Below, piece after piece: positions 1 to 8,206 of a stretch of DNA of 64,000 nucleotides. Position 1 is the stretch's first letter, and every line of letters begins with the position of its first letter. Both the position numbers and the translations under genes were made by a program. This DNA is from JAEUJM01 sp044221555 (GTDB lineage Bacteria > Actinomycetota > Acidimicrobiia > Acidimicrobiales > DATDAH01): contig JBGAOY010000004.1 in assembly GCA_044221555.1 (NCBI GenBank), positions 248,001 to 312,000 on the forward strand. Direction: 5' to 3'. The notes under the pieces were generated by a model, which saw only the letters and a list, made by a program, of their open reading frames with translations, searched no databases and was not told where the DNA came from.

Positions 1-83
1 GTCGCCACCACCAGCGCGGCCACGCACACGATCCGGGCGCCGCCGACTGTGCGGCGTGGTGCGGTCGTCGGCGAGGGTCCGAT
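1..83 (-). CDS. possible 5' end of a membrane or secreted protein gene (truncated by window edge)
   Basis: On the minus strand an open frame runs off the left edge of the window. It reads TAPRRTVGG, then a hydrophobic stretch ARIVCVAALVVA that looks like a signal anchor. A TACCGT box (minus strand, 95-90) lies six bases before an in-frame ATC codon at 83-81, matching the leaderless spacing seen elsewhere in this window. ATC is a very rare start codon and no ATG or GTG is available in this frame. The opposite strand also has an open tail ending in TAG at 94-96. The gene, its strand and its start are therefore uncertain. Confidence 0.25.
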   Translation of the reverse strand, partial: MGPSPTTAPRRTVGGARIVCVAALVVA

Positions 84-205
84 GACCGCACGGTAGCCGC
101 GGGCCCCCGTGGGCGTTCTGGCGGTCGGACCGAGCCGTGCGGCCTCACGGTTCGGGGAGCGGGGGCGGTGCGGCGGTGGGCCGGAGGGTGCCCGCGGCGT
201 GCCGG

Positions 206-211
206 TAGGGT
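206..211 (+). promoter_or_regulatory. -10 box TAGGGT of dapB, leaderless layout
   Basis: TAGGGT ends six bases before the dapB ATG and there is no Shine-Dalgarno sequence in between. In actinobacteria a TANNNT hexamer 6-7 bases before the start codon usually means that the transcript begins at the start codon. This is a pattern match only. Confidence 0.5.
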
Positions 212-217
212 GCGGCC

Positions 218-985
218 ATGACGATCCGCGTCGGGGTGTTCGGTGCCGGCGGCCGCATGGGCGCCACGGTCTGTCAGGCGGTGGCCGACGACGACGGGCT
301 CGAGTTGGTCGCCGCCGTCGACCCCCACCACACGGGCGCGGTGATCGCCGGGGTCACCGTGGCCGACGACGCGCAGGCCCTGGCCGACGCCGGTGCGCAG
401 GTGGCGGTCGACTTCACCCACCTCGAGGCGTCCCGCGAGAACCTGGCGTGGCTGGCGGGGCACGGTGTGCACGCGGTGGTCGGCACCACCGGGTTCACCG
501 ACGACGACCTCGACCGCTTCCGGGCCACCTTCACCGCCAGCAACTGCCTGATCGCCCCCAACTTCGCCATCGGCGCGGTGCTGATGATGCGCTTCGCCGA
601 GTTGGCCGCGCCCCACTTCGAGACCGCCGAGATCATCGAGTTGCACCACGACCGCAAGATCGACGCCCCGTCGGGCACGGCCATGCGCACCGCGGAGCGC
701 ATGGCCGCGGCGTCGGCGCAGTGGGGCGACGACCCCACCACGACCACCGTCGTCGCCGGCGCACGCGGGGGCGAGGGCCCCGGCCACATCCGGGTGCACT
801 CGGTGCGCCTGCGGGGCGTCGTGGCCCACCAGGAGGTGCTGCTCGGCACCACGGGCCAGACCCTCACCATCCGCCACGACAGCTACGACCGGTCGTCGTT
901 CATGCCGGGTGTGGTGCTGGCCGCCAGAGAGGTGGCGAACCACCCCGGGGTCACGATCGGCCTCGACCCGCTGCTCGGGCTGTGA
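218..985 (+). CDS. dapB: 4-hydroxy-tetrahydrodipicolinate reductase
   Basis: Cytoplasmic enzyme that reduces 4-hydroxy-tetrahydrodipicolinate to tetrahydrodipicolinate with NAD(P)H, in lysine and meso-diaminopimelate synthesis. The 255-residue length is normal for the family. The N-terminal Rossmann loop FGAGGRMG is at residues 8-15 and the VGTTGF motif at 88-93. The diagnostic active-site motif ELHHDRKIDAPSGTA is at 141-155, with the catalytic histidine and lysine in place. The ATG is preceded by TAGGGT at six bases, so the gene probably has its own leaderless promoter. The partner dapA is not adjacent but lies at about 10.8 kb. Confidence 0.97.
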   Translation: MTIRVGVFGAGGRMGATVCQAVADDDGLELVAAVDPHHTGAVIAGVTVADDAQALADAGAQVAVDFTHLEASRENLAWLAGHGVHAVVGTTGFTDDDLDRFRATFTASNCLIAPNFAIGAVLMMRFAELAAPHFETAEIIELHHDRKIDAPSGTAMRTAERMAAASAQWGDDPTTTTVVAGARGGEGPGHIRVHSVRLRGVVAHQEVLLGTTGQTLTIRHDSYDRSSFMPGVVLAAREVANHPGVTIGLDPLLGL

Positions 986-1006
986 GCCGAGCCGTCCGGC
1001 CGTAGC

Positions 1007-2122
1007 TCAGCCACCGACGATCCGCACCCTGGACCGTTCGGCGTCGGGGGCCAGGAAGGCCAGCAGGCGCTCACCCTCGGACCGCAGGTCGGCCCGATGG
1101 TCGGGGGACACGTCGCCCATCAATTCGACCCGCAACTCCGGCCGACGAGGGGTGTCCGCGTCGAGCCGCCACCATGCCCCGACGAACCCATCGATCAACA
1201 CGCTCGAGGCGAACGCGCCGTTCGGGCCGGACGCGAGCCCGCGACGCACCTCCTCGTCGACGATGCGGGTGCGGTCGGCGTGCGAGAGCAGCACGTTGTC
1301 GTACTCGCCGAGGAAGCGCACCGGTGCGGGCGTGTCCGGCCTGGGCAGACGACCGCCGGGCAGGTCGAACAGCTCGCGGCCTCGCTCGTCGCGGAAGGTG
1401 CGCAGACCCGGCCGGAGGCGCTCGAACACCTCGGCCAGGCCGGTGATCGTCGACCACTTCTGGGCGTCGGCCACCGTGGCCGGCCCGAACGCGGCCAGGT
1501 AGCGGGGCACGACCGCGTCCCACGAGGGCTCCGGGTGCAGCGGCCGACCCACCCAGGTGTCGACCGGCGTGGTCCGCACCTGGCCGCCCTGGCCGAGGAT
1601 GCCCCGGGGTGGCACCTGGGCCATCGGGAGGAGGCAGCGGACCGCGTGGGCCAGGGTGCGGCGGTCGACGTCGGGCCACCGCTCGGCCAGGAAGGCCCCG
1701 ATCTCGGCGTTGGTGCGAGGGTGCGCGTCCACGAACGGGCGCACTGCGTCGATGAGCGCGCCGGCGTCGACCTGCCGGATGGCCGCGTAGGTGGCGTTGC
1801 CGTACAGCTCTCGCTCGGTGACCGGCTGGGCCAGGGTGCGCAGCACCAGGGCGTCGTCGGCGGTGAGGAGGTGAACCGTCGAGCGCATGGCTGCGATGCG
1901 CACCGCGCGCCGACTGGTGAGCAGCCGGTCGAGCTGTCGGGCCTCGAAGCCGTCGAGCCGGGCCAGCAGGGCCAGGTACGGGGGCAGCGTGGCCTGCGCC
2001 TGCAGGCCGACCAGCCGCTCGATGGCTCGCACGGGGCTGAGCCGATGCCGCCGCAGGAGCAGCTGACGATCGAGCAGCGCCCGGTTGAGCGCACGGGTGT
2101 CGAGGGTGCGCTCGGCGGCCAC
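1007..2122 (-). CDS. winged-helix DNA-binding protein, AlkZ/YcaQ-like (HTH_42 family)
   Basis: Protein of 371 residues in the winged-helix family that includes the DNA glycosylases AlkZ (Streptomyces) and YcaQ (E. coli), which act on interstrand crosslinks or bulky alkyl adducts. The family hallmark GLQAQ is at residues 39-43. Its Q41-x-Q43 pair matches the QxQ catalytic motif of AlkZ-type glycosylases. The N-terminal part contains LNRALLDRQLLLRRH, typical of the family. The start is GTG at 2122. It lies 11 bases downstream of the SDR stop codon on the same strand, so it may be the last gene of a DedA-SDR-AlkZ-like operon. Glycosylase activity is inferred from the motif only; many family members are uncharacterised. 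Confidence 0.85.
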   Translation of the reverse strand: MAAERTLDTRALNRALLDRQLLLRRHRLSPVRAIERLVGLQAQATLPPYLALLARLDGFEARQLDRLLTSRRAVRIAAMRSTVHLLTADDALVLRTLAQPVTERELYGNATYAAIRQVDAGALIDAVRPFVDAHPRTNAEIGAFLAERWPDVDRRTLAHAVRCLLPMAQVPPRGILGQGGQVRTTPVDTWVGRPLHPEPSWDAVVPRYLAAFGPATVADAQKWSTITGLAEVFERLRPGLRTFRDERGRELFDLPGGRLPRPDTPAPVRFLGEYDNVLLSHADRTRIVDEEVRRGLASGPNGAFASSVLIDGFVGAWWRLDADTPRRPELRVELMGDVSPDHRADLRSEGERLLAFLAPDAERSRVRIVGG

Positions 2123-2132
2123 CGGCGACGTC

Positions 2133-2987
2133 CTAGCTGCGGCGGTGCACGCGTGTGGCGCTCGACTGGTCGCGGGCCAGCACCACGATCTGGTCGATGT
2201 TCACGTGGCTCGGTCGGGTGGCCGACCAGGCCACGCAGTCGGCGACGTCGGCCGCGGTGAGCGGCGTGACGCCCTCGTAGACCGCGTCGGCCTTGGCCCG
2301 GTCGCCACCGAAGCGCACCAGGCTGAACTCGGTCTCGACCATGCCCGGATCGATCTCGGTCACCCGGACGGGCTCGCCGAGCAGCTCCTGGCGCAGCACG
2401 CCCATCACCGCGTGGGCTGCGAACTTGGCCGCGTTGTACCCGCCACCGCCCGGGTACGGCTCGATGCCGGCGATCGAGCCGATGGTGATGACGTGCCCGT
2501 CGCCACTGGCGATCAGCTTGGGCAGCAGCGCCCGCGTCATGCGCATCACCCCCAGCACGTTCGAGTCGTACATGGCCTGCCAGTCGTCGTCGCTGGCCGC
2601 GGCGATCGGGTCGCGTCCCAGCGCGCCGCCGGCGTTGTTCACCAGCAGCGAGCACCGGGGCAGCTGGTCGCAGAACCGCTCGACCGACGCGGCATCGGTG
2701 ACGTCGAGGGGCAGGGCCGTCGCCCCGATCGGCTCGGCGACGGCGCGCAACCGGTCGAGGCGCCGTGCGCCGGCGACCACCTCGAACCCGTCCGCGGCCA
2801 AGCGGGCGGCGGTGGCCGCGCCGATGCCCGAGCTCGCGCCGGTGACCACCGCGACGGGGCGGTGCGATGCCCCCACGGCGCGGGCGGCACCGGAGTCGGC
2901 GGTCGCCTCCGGGTGGGTGGGGCCCGGTTCGGTGGCGCCCGGTTCGGTGGCGCCCGGTTCGGTGGCGCCCGAGCGGGCGTCGGTCAT
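2133..2987 (-). CDS. short-chain dehydrogenase/reductase
   Basis: Classical SDR of 284 residues. The cofactor loop TGASSGIG is at 49-56, NNAG at 117-120, the catalytic Ser in ITIGSIAG at 171, and the YxxxK pair as Y184/K188. The substrate cannot be predicted. The first 40 residues are an unusual Glu/Pro/Thr-rich tail containing three perfect GATEP repeats encoded by a 15-bp tandem repeat. The ATG overlaps the stop of the upstream membrane protein in an ATGA arrangement, which supports the long start. A GTG at 2876 would remove the tail and give a standard-length SDR, so the start is not certain. Confidence 0.92.
   Translation of the reverse strand: MTDARSGATEPGATEPGATEPGPTHPEATADSGAARAVGASHRPVAVVTGASSGIGAATAARLAADGFEVVAGARRLDRLRAVAEPIGATALPLDVTDAASVERFCDQLPRCSLLVNNAGGALGRDPIAAASDDDWQAMYDSNVLGVMRMTRALLPKLIASGDGHVITIGSIAGIEPYPGGGGYNAAKFAAHAVMGVLRQELLGEPVRVTEIDPGMVETEFSLVRFGGDRAKADAVYEGVTPLTAADVADCVAWSATRPSHVNIDQIVVLARDQSSATRVHRRS
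2926..2970 (+). repeat. three perfect tandem copies of a 15-bp unit inside the SDR gene
   Basis: The unit GGTTCGGTGGCGCCC occurs at 2926-2940, 2941-2955 and 2956-2970. Being a multiple of three, it adds GATEP peptide repeats to the SDR N-terminus without shifting the frame. Slippage-prone coding minisatellite. Confidence 0.9.
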
Positions 2988-3787
2988 GTGGTGCGGTCCT
3001 CGTGCTCGGGCGGCTCCCCGGACGCCTCGTCGCCGCGGTCCGTCTGGGCCGCGGCCTCGGCCGCCTCCCAGGCCTCGACCTCCAGCTCGAGCTCATGCTC
3101 GTACTCGAGGTCCTCCTCGGCGTCGTCGAGCTCCTCTTCGAGGCGGACCAGCGCCTCCAGCTCGCTCTCGCCCTCGCCGCGGCTCTCGCTCCAGATCAAC
3201 ACCGCGGTGATGGTGACCGTGACCGCGGTGAGCGGCAGGCGGTAGTGGCGGATGAAGTCGACCACGGCGTCGAGGGGGTCGGCGAAGATGTCGCCGACCC
3301 ATCGGATGATGATGAGTCGCGCGACGGTGCCGGTGATGTTGAGCGCCAGGAACACCGGCGGCGACATGCCCGAGGCGCCGGCGAACAGGCAGATGGGGTT
3401 GTTCGGCGCGATGAGGACGAGAGGGTACGACGCCTTCTGGAAGAACTGCTCCACCGACCGCAGGAGGCCGCCGAAGGTGCGCGAGCGCCGCTCGGCCCAA
3501 CGCACCGCGGCGTCGCCGTAGAAGTAGCCGAGGAGGTAGAAGAGCGGATCGGCCAGCAGCAGGCGGATGGTGCCGACGGTGTAGTACGACACGGCGTCGA
3601 GCGAGTTGGTGGCGAGCACCAGGTTGCGGTTGCGGGCGTTGAGGGCGATGAGCCACAGGGGGTGCTTGTCGACGAGGGTGGGCGCGAAGGCATCGCCCAC
3701 GTAGGACGCGATCACGAGGACGACCAGCGGTCCCACGATGAGCCAGAGGGTGAGGCGGCTCGGCTTCGATCGGGCGGGGGCTTCCAA
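2984..3787 (-). CDS. DedA/VTT-like integral membrane protein
   Basis: Protein of 267 residues with several hydrophobic segments: residues about 12-31, one around LLLADPLFYLLGYFYG, one around PLVLIAPNNPICLFAGASG, and a last one near 195. The FYLLGYFYGD and LNITGTVARL segments with the central PNNPICLFAGASG loop resemble the DedA/SNARE-associated family of membrane proteins linked to lipid flipping and envelope homeostasis. The C-terminal 65 residues form a highly acidic Glu-rich tail, probably coiled coil, absent from typical DedA proteins. Start is TTG at 3787, with no alternative ATG nearby. The stop overlaps the SDR start, so the two are probably co-transcribed. Confidence 0.72.
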   Translation of the reverse strand: MEAPARSKPSRLTLWLIVGPLVVLVIASYVGDAFAPTLVDKHPLWLIALNARNRNLVLATNSLDAVSYYTVGTIRLLLADPLFYLLGYFYGDAAVRWAERRSRTFGGLLRSVEQFFQKASYPLVLIAPNNPICLFAGASGMSPPVFLALNITGTVARLIIIRWVGDIFADPLDAVVDFIRHYRLPLTAVTVTITAVLIWSESRGEGESELEALVRLEEELDDAEEDLEYEHELELEVEAWEAAEAAAQTDRGDEASGEPPEHEDRTT

Positions 3788-3893
3788 GAGCTAGATCATC
3801 GCATCCGGCGGCACCGGGCAGCGCAGTCGACGGCGGGAGTCCTACGCTGCCGGGCGCACCGCTGTGCCCGTGGCGTCGACAAGGAGATCCATC

Positions 3894-5552
3894 GTGCAAG
3901 GCCTGATGCAGGACACCCCGCTCACGCTGCCCCACCTCTTCAGGCGGGCCGAGCGCCTGTTCCCGGGCAAGGAGATCGTGACCGCGACCGCGGTCGGCCC
4001 CGAGCGCCGCACCTACGGCGAGTGGGCCGAGCGCACGCGGCGCCTCGGCGGTGTCTTCGACGCCCTCGGGTTGTCGGACGACGCCCGCATCGGCACCTTC
4101 GGGTGGAACACCGCCCGTCACCTCGAGCTGTACTTCGCGGCGCCGTGCACCGGACGGGTGCTGCACACGCTGAACATCCGCCTGTTCCCCGAGCAGTTGA
4201 CCTACATCGTCAACCACGCCGAGGACGAGGTGATCTTCGTCGACCGTTCGCTGCTGGGACTGCTCTGGCCGCTGGTGGGCACGTTCGAGACCGTCAAGCA
4301 CTTCGTGGTGATGGACGACGGCAAGGGCGAGGTGCCCAGCCCGGACGGCGGTCGCCCGTTGCACGACTACGAGGACCTGTTGGCCGACGCGGCGCCGGTC
4401 GAGTTCGACGTGCGGGACGAGAACCGGGCTGCCTCGATGTGCTACACGAGCGGCACCACGGGCAACCCCAAGGGGGTCGTGTACTCGCACCGGTCGACCT
4501 GGCTGCACACCGTCGGGGTGATGACGGCGGACAGCCTCGGCGTCAGCGAGCGCGACGTCATCCTCCCGGTCGTGCCCATGTTCCACGCCAACGCCTGGGG
4601 CCTGGCCCACGCGTCGGTGGCCGCCGGCGCCGGCCTGGTGATGCCGGGGCCCGACCTCTCGCCGCCCGCCATCGCGTCGCTGATCGAGTCCGAGAAGGTC
4701 ACCGTCGCCGCGGGCGTTCCCACCATCTGGATGGGCGTGCTCCCCGAGCTGGCCGGGCGTGACACGTCGGCGCTGCGAGCCATCCCGTGCGGTGGGTCGG
4801 CGGTGCCCCGCTCGCTGTCCGAGGGCTATCGCGAGGCCACCGGGCTGCCGATCCTGCAGGCGTGGGGCATGACCGAGACCAGTCCCGTCGCGTCGATCTG
4901 CAGGATCAAGAGCGACCTGGCTGACCAGGACGAGGACACGCTGGCCGACCTGCGCAGCACGCAGGGCCTGGTATCGATCGGCGTCGACTTCCGAATCGTC
5001 AGCCAGGAAACGACCGACCAGGGCCCGAGCGGCCCCACAGAGCGGGAGGAAGTGCCGTGGGACGGCGAGACCCGGGGTGAGCTCCAGGTGTCGGGCCCGT
5101 GGATCGCGGCCACGTACTACAACGACGAGCGCGCCTCCGACTCGTTCACCGAGGACGGGTGGCTGCGCACCGGCGACGTCGCCACGGTGACCGCCGACGG
5201 CTACATCCGCCTGGTCGACCGCACCAAGGACGTGGTGAAGTCGGGCGGCGAGTGGATCAGCTCGGTCGAGCTCGAGAACGAGATCATGGGCCACCACAAG
5301 GTGGCCGAGGCCGCGGTGATCGGGGTGAACCACCCCAAGTGGGGTGAGCGCCCCCTCGCCTGCGTGGTGGTCAAGCCGGGGGAGACCCTCAGCAAGGAGG
5401 AGGTCCTGAGCTACCTCGACGGCCGCATCGCCAAGTGGTGGACGCCCGACGACGTGGTGTTCATCGACGAGGTGCCCAAGACCTCGGTGGGCAAGTTCTC
5501 GAAGAAGGACCTGCGCGCCCGCTTCGAGGACCACGTCCTGCCCACGGCGTGA
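3894..5552 (+). CDS. medium/long-chain fatty-acid--CoA ligase (AMP-binding)
   Basis: Adenylate-forming enzyme of 552 residues that activates a carboxylic acid with ATP and loads it on CoA. The ATP-binding loop YTSGTTGNPKG is near residues 183-194. The hinge TGDV and the following LVDRTKDVVKSGGEWIS are near 425-445. The C-terminal acylation lysine region KTSVGKFSKKDLR is near 530-541. The GTG at 3894 is chosen because AAGGAG lies just upstream; an earlier GTG at 3864 would place that Shine-Dalgarno inside the gene. Overall it resembles FadD/AlkK-type ligases. Residues 360-385 contain an acidic insert that varies in the family. Substrate chain length is unknown. Confidence 0.93.
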   Translation: MQGLMQDTPLTLPHLFRRAERLFPGKEIVTATAVGPERRTYGEWAERTRRLGGVFDALGLSDDARIGTFGWNTARHLELYFAAPCTGRVLHTLNIRLFPEQLTYIVNHAEDEVIFVDRSLLGLLWPLVGTFETVKHFVVMDDGKGEVPSPDGGRPLHDYEDLLADAAPVEFDVRDENRAASMCYTSGTTGNPKGVVYSHRSTWLHTVGVMTADSLGVSERDVILPVVPMFHANAWGLAHASVAAGAGLVMPGPDLSPPAIASLIESEKVTVAAGVPTIWMGVLPELAGRDTSALRAIPCGGSAVPRSLSEGYREATGLPILQAWGMTETSPVASICRIKSDLADQDEDTLADLRSTQGLVSIGVDFRIVSQETTDQGPSGPTEREEVPWDGETRGELQVSGPWIAATYYNDERASDSFTEDGWLRTGDVATVTADGYIRLVDRTKDVVKSGGEWISSVELENEIMGHHKVAEAAVIGVNHPKWGERPLACVVVKPGETLSKEEVLSYLDGRIAKWWTPDDVVFIDEVPKTSVGKFSKKDLRARFEDHVLPTA

Positions 5553-5691
5553 ACGATGAGCGCCACAACCCCAGCTGCGAAGGTGTGTGGACCGACGACG
5601 AAGGGGGCACCTGGGGACGGAAGGGGAAGCATTGCTCGAGTGGTTCTGTGCAGCCGCTCAGGAGGCCCCCTTCGCTCGAGATGAGCCCCTG

Positions 5692-6495
5692 ATGCGCCAC
5701 GGTTTCTTCGTCGCGCCCTTCGACGGGCTGTCCGACCCGCAGGTCGTGACCGACCTGGCCGCCTCGTCCGAGGCCGCCGGCTGGGACGGCTTCTTCGTCT
5801 GGGACCACGTCCTGTACCGACCGCCGGTCCAGGCGGTGGCGGACCCGTGGGTCGTGCTGGCGGCGGCGGCGACGGCCACCGAGCGGGTGCTCCTCGGGCC
5901 CATGGTCACACCTGTCGCGCGACGTCGGCCCCACGTCCTGGCCCGCCAGGCAACGAGCCTCGACCAGCTGTCCGGCGGTCGGCTCGTGCTCGGCGTCGGG
6001 CTCGGCCTCGACAGCAGCGGGCGGGAGCTGTCCGCCTTCGGCGAGGAGCTGGACGACCGCGCCCGGGCCGAGATGCTCGACGAGGGCATCGAGCTGATCG
6101 CCGCCCTCTGGACGGGGGAGCGGGTCGACCACGACGGCCCCCACTACCGGGCCGCCGACGTGACCTTCCTGCCCCGCCCCGTGCAGCAGCCCCGCATCCC
6201 GGTGTGGGTCGCGGGCCGGTGGCCGAACCGCCGGCCGCTGCGGCGGGCCGCGCGGTGGGACGGCCTCTTCCTCATCGACACCGACGGCGGCCCCGACGAC
6301 CTCCGCGGGGCGCTCGAGGTGGTCGCCGCCGAGCGGGGGACCCTCGACGGCTTCGAGGTGGCGGTCAACGGCCCGCCGGGCGAGGACCCCCGCCCTTGGG
6401 CCGAGGCCGGGGCCACCTGGTGGCTCCTCGACCCCGAGTCGACCGACGCCGACCTCGTGGCCGACCTCGCCGCCGCCGGTCCGTCGCGACCCTGA
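5692..6495 (+). CDS. LLM-class (luciferase-like) flavin/F420-dependent oxidoreductase
   Basis: TIM-barrel protein of 267 residues of the bacterial luciferase-like superfamily. Typical segments are GFFVAPFDGLSDP at the start, AAGWDGFFVWDHV, the LDQLSGGRLVLGVGLG motif at about 85-100, and RIPVWVAG further on. In actinobacteria many members use coenzyme F420, but FMN cannot be excluded. The ATG at 5692 opens directly on the conserved first strand; an in-frame upstream extension to 5587 lacks conserved sequence. Substrate unknown. A strong inverted repeat follows the gene at 6503-6547. Confidence 0.9.
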   Translation: MRHGFFVAPFDGLSDPQVVTDLAASSEAAGWDGFFVWDHVLYRPPVQAVADPWVVLAAAATATERVLLGPMVTPVARRRPHVLARQATSLDQLSGGRLVLGVGLGLDSSGRELSAFGEELDDRARAEMLDEGIELIAALWTGERVDHDGPHYRAADVTFLPRPVQQPRIPVWVAGRWPNRRPLRRAARWDGLFLIDTDGGPDDLRGALEVVAAERGTLDGFEVAVNGPPGEDPRPWAEAGATWWLLDPESTDADLVADLAAAGPSRP

Positions 6496-6502
6496 GACGC
6501 CG

Positions 6503-6547
6503 GTTGGAGGAAATGTCCCCCGCAGCGCGGAGGTGTTTTCCTCCAAC
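6503..6547. terminator. inverted repeat after the LLM gene (terminator or REP-like element)
   Basis: GTTGGAGGAAA (6503-6513) is perfectly complementary to TTTCCTCCAAC (6537-6547), giving an 11-bp stem with a 23-base loop. It lies eight bases after the LLM stop codon and could be a terminator. The size and layout resemble the two 48-bp elements at 16.2 kb (11-bp terminal inverted repeats around a GC-rich centre containing CAGCGC on one strand), so a repeat-family origin is also possible. Confidence 0.5.
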
Positions 6548-6678
6548 GAGAGCGGGCGCAGGAACGACCGTGCTGCTTGGTGGCCCGCCGTGGTGGTTGT
6601 GGCGCCGACCTCGGCGTGCTCGCCGCCGCCGGCCGGCCGGCCCACCGGCCTGACTGCCGTCGGCGGTGCCCCCCGCCG

Positions 6679-6684
6679 TAGCCT
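6679..6684 (+). promoter_or_regulatory. -10 box TAGCCT of the SURF1 gene, leaderless layout
   Basis: TAGCCT is six bases before the GTG start of the SURF1-family gene, with no Shine-Dalgarno in between. Confidence 0.45.
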
Positions 6685-6690
6685 CGCGGT

Positions 6691-7533
6691 GTGTACCGCT
6701 TCCTGCTGCGGCCGGTCTGGATCCTGTCCCACATCCTGGTGGTGCTGCTGGTCGTGCTGATGGTCAACCTGGCCTTCTGGCAGCTCCGCCGCCTGGACGA
6801 GAAGCGCGACTTCAACGCACTGGTCACCTCGCGCAGTGATGCGCCCGCCGCGCCCGTCGCCGACGTGCTGCCCGCGTCGGCCACCTTCGACGACGCCGAC
6901 GCGGTCGTGTTCCGCAAGGTCACCGCGGCGGGCACCTACCTGGCCGACGAGGAGGTGATCGTCCGGTCGCGCACGTACCAGAGCAAGTCCGGCGCCTGGT
7001 TGCTCACGCCCCTCCGACTCGACGACGGCACCGCCGTGGTCGTCAACCGGGGATGGGTGCCGATCCAGGCCGGCATCGACCGCGATCCCTCGTGGGCGCC
7101 CCCCGAGGGCCGGGTCGAGGTGGAAGGCCTGCTGGTGGCCACCCAGACCCGTGGCCGCTTCGGGGCCACCGACCCCGAGGGTGAGCGCCTCGACACGCTG
7201 GCCCGGGCCGACGTCGCTCGCCTGCAGGAGCAGGTCGACGAGGACCTCGTGCCGGCCGTGCTGCAACTCGACACCCAGAGCCCGGCCCAGCCCGGTGACT
7301 TCCCGGTGGCCATCGGCCCGCCCGAGCTGTCCGAGGGCCCCCACCTGAACTACGCCGGGCAGTGGTTCATCTTCGCCACCATCGCCGCGGTCGGGTACCC
7401 GCTGATCCTGCGCCGCATCGCCCGGAACAAGGCGGCGGAACGCGCGGCCGCCGAGGCCGAGGACGACGCCGGCGGGGTGGGCGACCCGCCGACCGACCGA
7501 CCCGACGCCGAGTTGGCCGACAGCAGCCCGTGA
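6691..7533 (+). CDS. SURF1 family cytochrome oxidase assembly protein
   Basis: Membrane protein of 280 residues. The first transmembrane helix is at about 8-28, followed by WQLRRLDEKRDFN, a SURF1 hallmark. A periplasmic-side domain contains VTAAGTYLADEEVIVRSR and VVVNRGWVP, also conserved in SURF1. The second helix is near 228-247, after LNYAGQWFIFATIAA. SURF1 proteins help insert haem a into subunit I of aa3-type cytochrome c oxidase. The C-terminal 30 residues are acidic and variable. The GTG start follows a TAGCCT box. A tetR gene follows 24 bases later; functional linkage is not evident. Confidence 0.9.
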   Translation: MYRFLLRPVWILSHILVVLLVVLMVNLAFWQLRRLDEKRDFNALVTSRSDAPAAPVADVLPASATFDDADAVVFRKVTAAGTYLADEEVIVRSRTYQSKSGAWLLTPLRLDDGTAVVVNRGWVPIQAGIDRDPSWAPPEGRVEVEGLLVATQTRGRFGATDPEGERLDTLARADVARLQEQVDEDLVPAVLQLDTQSPAQPGDFPVAIGPPELSEGPHLNYAGQWFIFATIAAVGYPLILRRIARNKAAERAAAEAEDDAGGVGDPPTDRPDAELADSSP

Positions 7534-7557
7534 ACCCTTGCCCGTGACTCCTCACCC

Positions 7558-8130
7558 ATGAGCCCTGACCGCGGCGACGTTCGGGAGCGGATCCTGGGCG
7601 CCGCCATCGACTGCGTCGCCGAGCGGGGTATGGGCAAGCTGCGGGTGGAGGAGGTCGCCCGGCGGGCGGCGGTGGGGCGGGCCACCCTCTACCGCTACTT
7701 CCCCGGCGGGCGGGACCAACTGGTGAGCGAGGCCATCACCTGGGAGGTGGGTCGGTTCTTCACCGCGCTGGCCGCCGAGGTGGCGGACGCCCCGGACCTG
7801 CGGGCCCGCCTCGAGCGAGGCCTGATGTTCGCGCACCGCGCCATGGCCGACCACGGGGCGCTGGCGACCGTGCTCGACACCGATCGCGACCAGTTCCTGC
7901 CGCAACTGCACGAGACCTCGCCGCTGGTGATGGCCGTGGTGCGCGACTACCTGGCGCCCGCGGTGGCCGCCGAGCACCTGCGCCCCGGCGTCGACCCGGA
8001 CGAAGCGGCCGACTACCTGGCCCGCATGGTGCTGTCGTTCATCCCCAGCGCCGGCCAGTGGGACCTGACCGACCCCGAGCAGGTGGCCGAGTTGGTCGAC
8101 CGCCAGTTCCTGGCCGGGATCCTCGCCTGA
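7558..8130 (+). CDS. TetR family transcriptional regulator (first of two)
   Basis: Protein of 190 residues. The N-terminal helix-turn-helix covers about residues 10-55, with VEEVARRAAVGRATLYRYFPGGRDQLVSEAI as recognisable core (written here as the segment around residues 28-58). The C-terminal ligand/dimer domain is not conserved enough to name a ligand. It is followed after 76 bases by a second, related tetR gene. The gap contains two inverted repeats of the same TGAGACA half-site, so autoregulation or cross-regulation is likely. Confidence 0.92.
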   Translation: MSPDRGDVRERILGAAIDCVAERGMGKLRVEEVARRAAVGRATLYRYFPGGRDQLVSEAITWEVGRFFTALAAEVADAPDLRARLERGLMFAHRAMADHGALATVLDTDRDQFLPQLHETSPLVMAVVRDYLAPAVAAEHLRPGVDPDEAADYLARMVLSFIPSAGQWDLTDPEQVAELVDRQFLAGILA

Positions 8131-8142
8131 GGGTGCGCGTGC

Positions 8143-8158
8143 TGAGACAGATGTCACA
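8143..8158. promoter_or_regulatory. operator-like inverted repeat, site 1
   Basis: TGAGACA (8143-8149), two bases, then TGTCACA (8152-8158), which is the inverse complement of TGAGACA with one mismatch. The same half-site recurs in a second inverted repeat 38 bp downstream. Candidate binding site for one of the flanking TetR proteins. Confidence 0.5.
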
Positions 8159-8175
8159 GCCGCTGCCACTAGTCG

Positions 8176-8202
8176 TGAGACAAAATCGAGCGTATTGTCT
8201 CA
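8176..8202. promoter_or_regulatory. operator-like inverted repeat, site 2, directly before the second tetR start
   Basis: TGAGACAA (8176-8183) and TTGTCTCA (8195-8202) are perfect inverse complements separated by 11 bases. The right arm ends four bases before the ATG at 8207, so a bound protein would cover the initiation region. The half-site matches that of site 1. Confidence 0.6.
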
Positions 8203-8206
8203 AGCG

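Noticed and set aside
1..96. Plus-strand C-terminal tail ending in TAG at 94-96
   Set aside because: Open for 31 codons, but it has no recognisable sequence. The minus-strand reading has a hydrophobic signal-like stretch, so I favour that, with low confidence.
3093..5534. Long minus-strand open frame opposite the acyl-CoA ligase
   Set aside because: It mirrors a clearly conserved enzyme, is rich in Arg, Gly, Val and His as expected of an antisense frame in GC-rich DNA, and has no recognisable domain.
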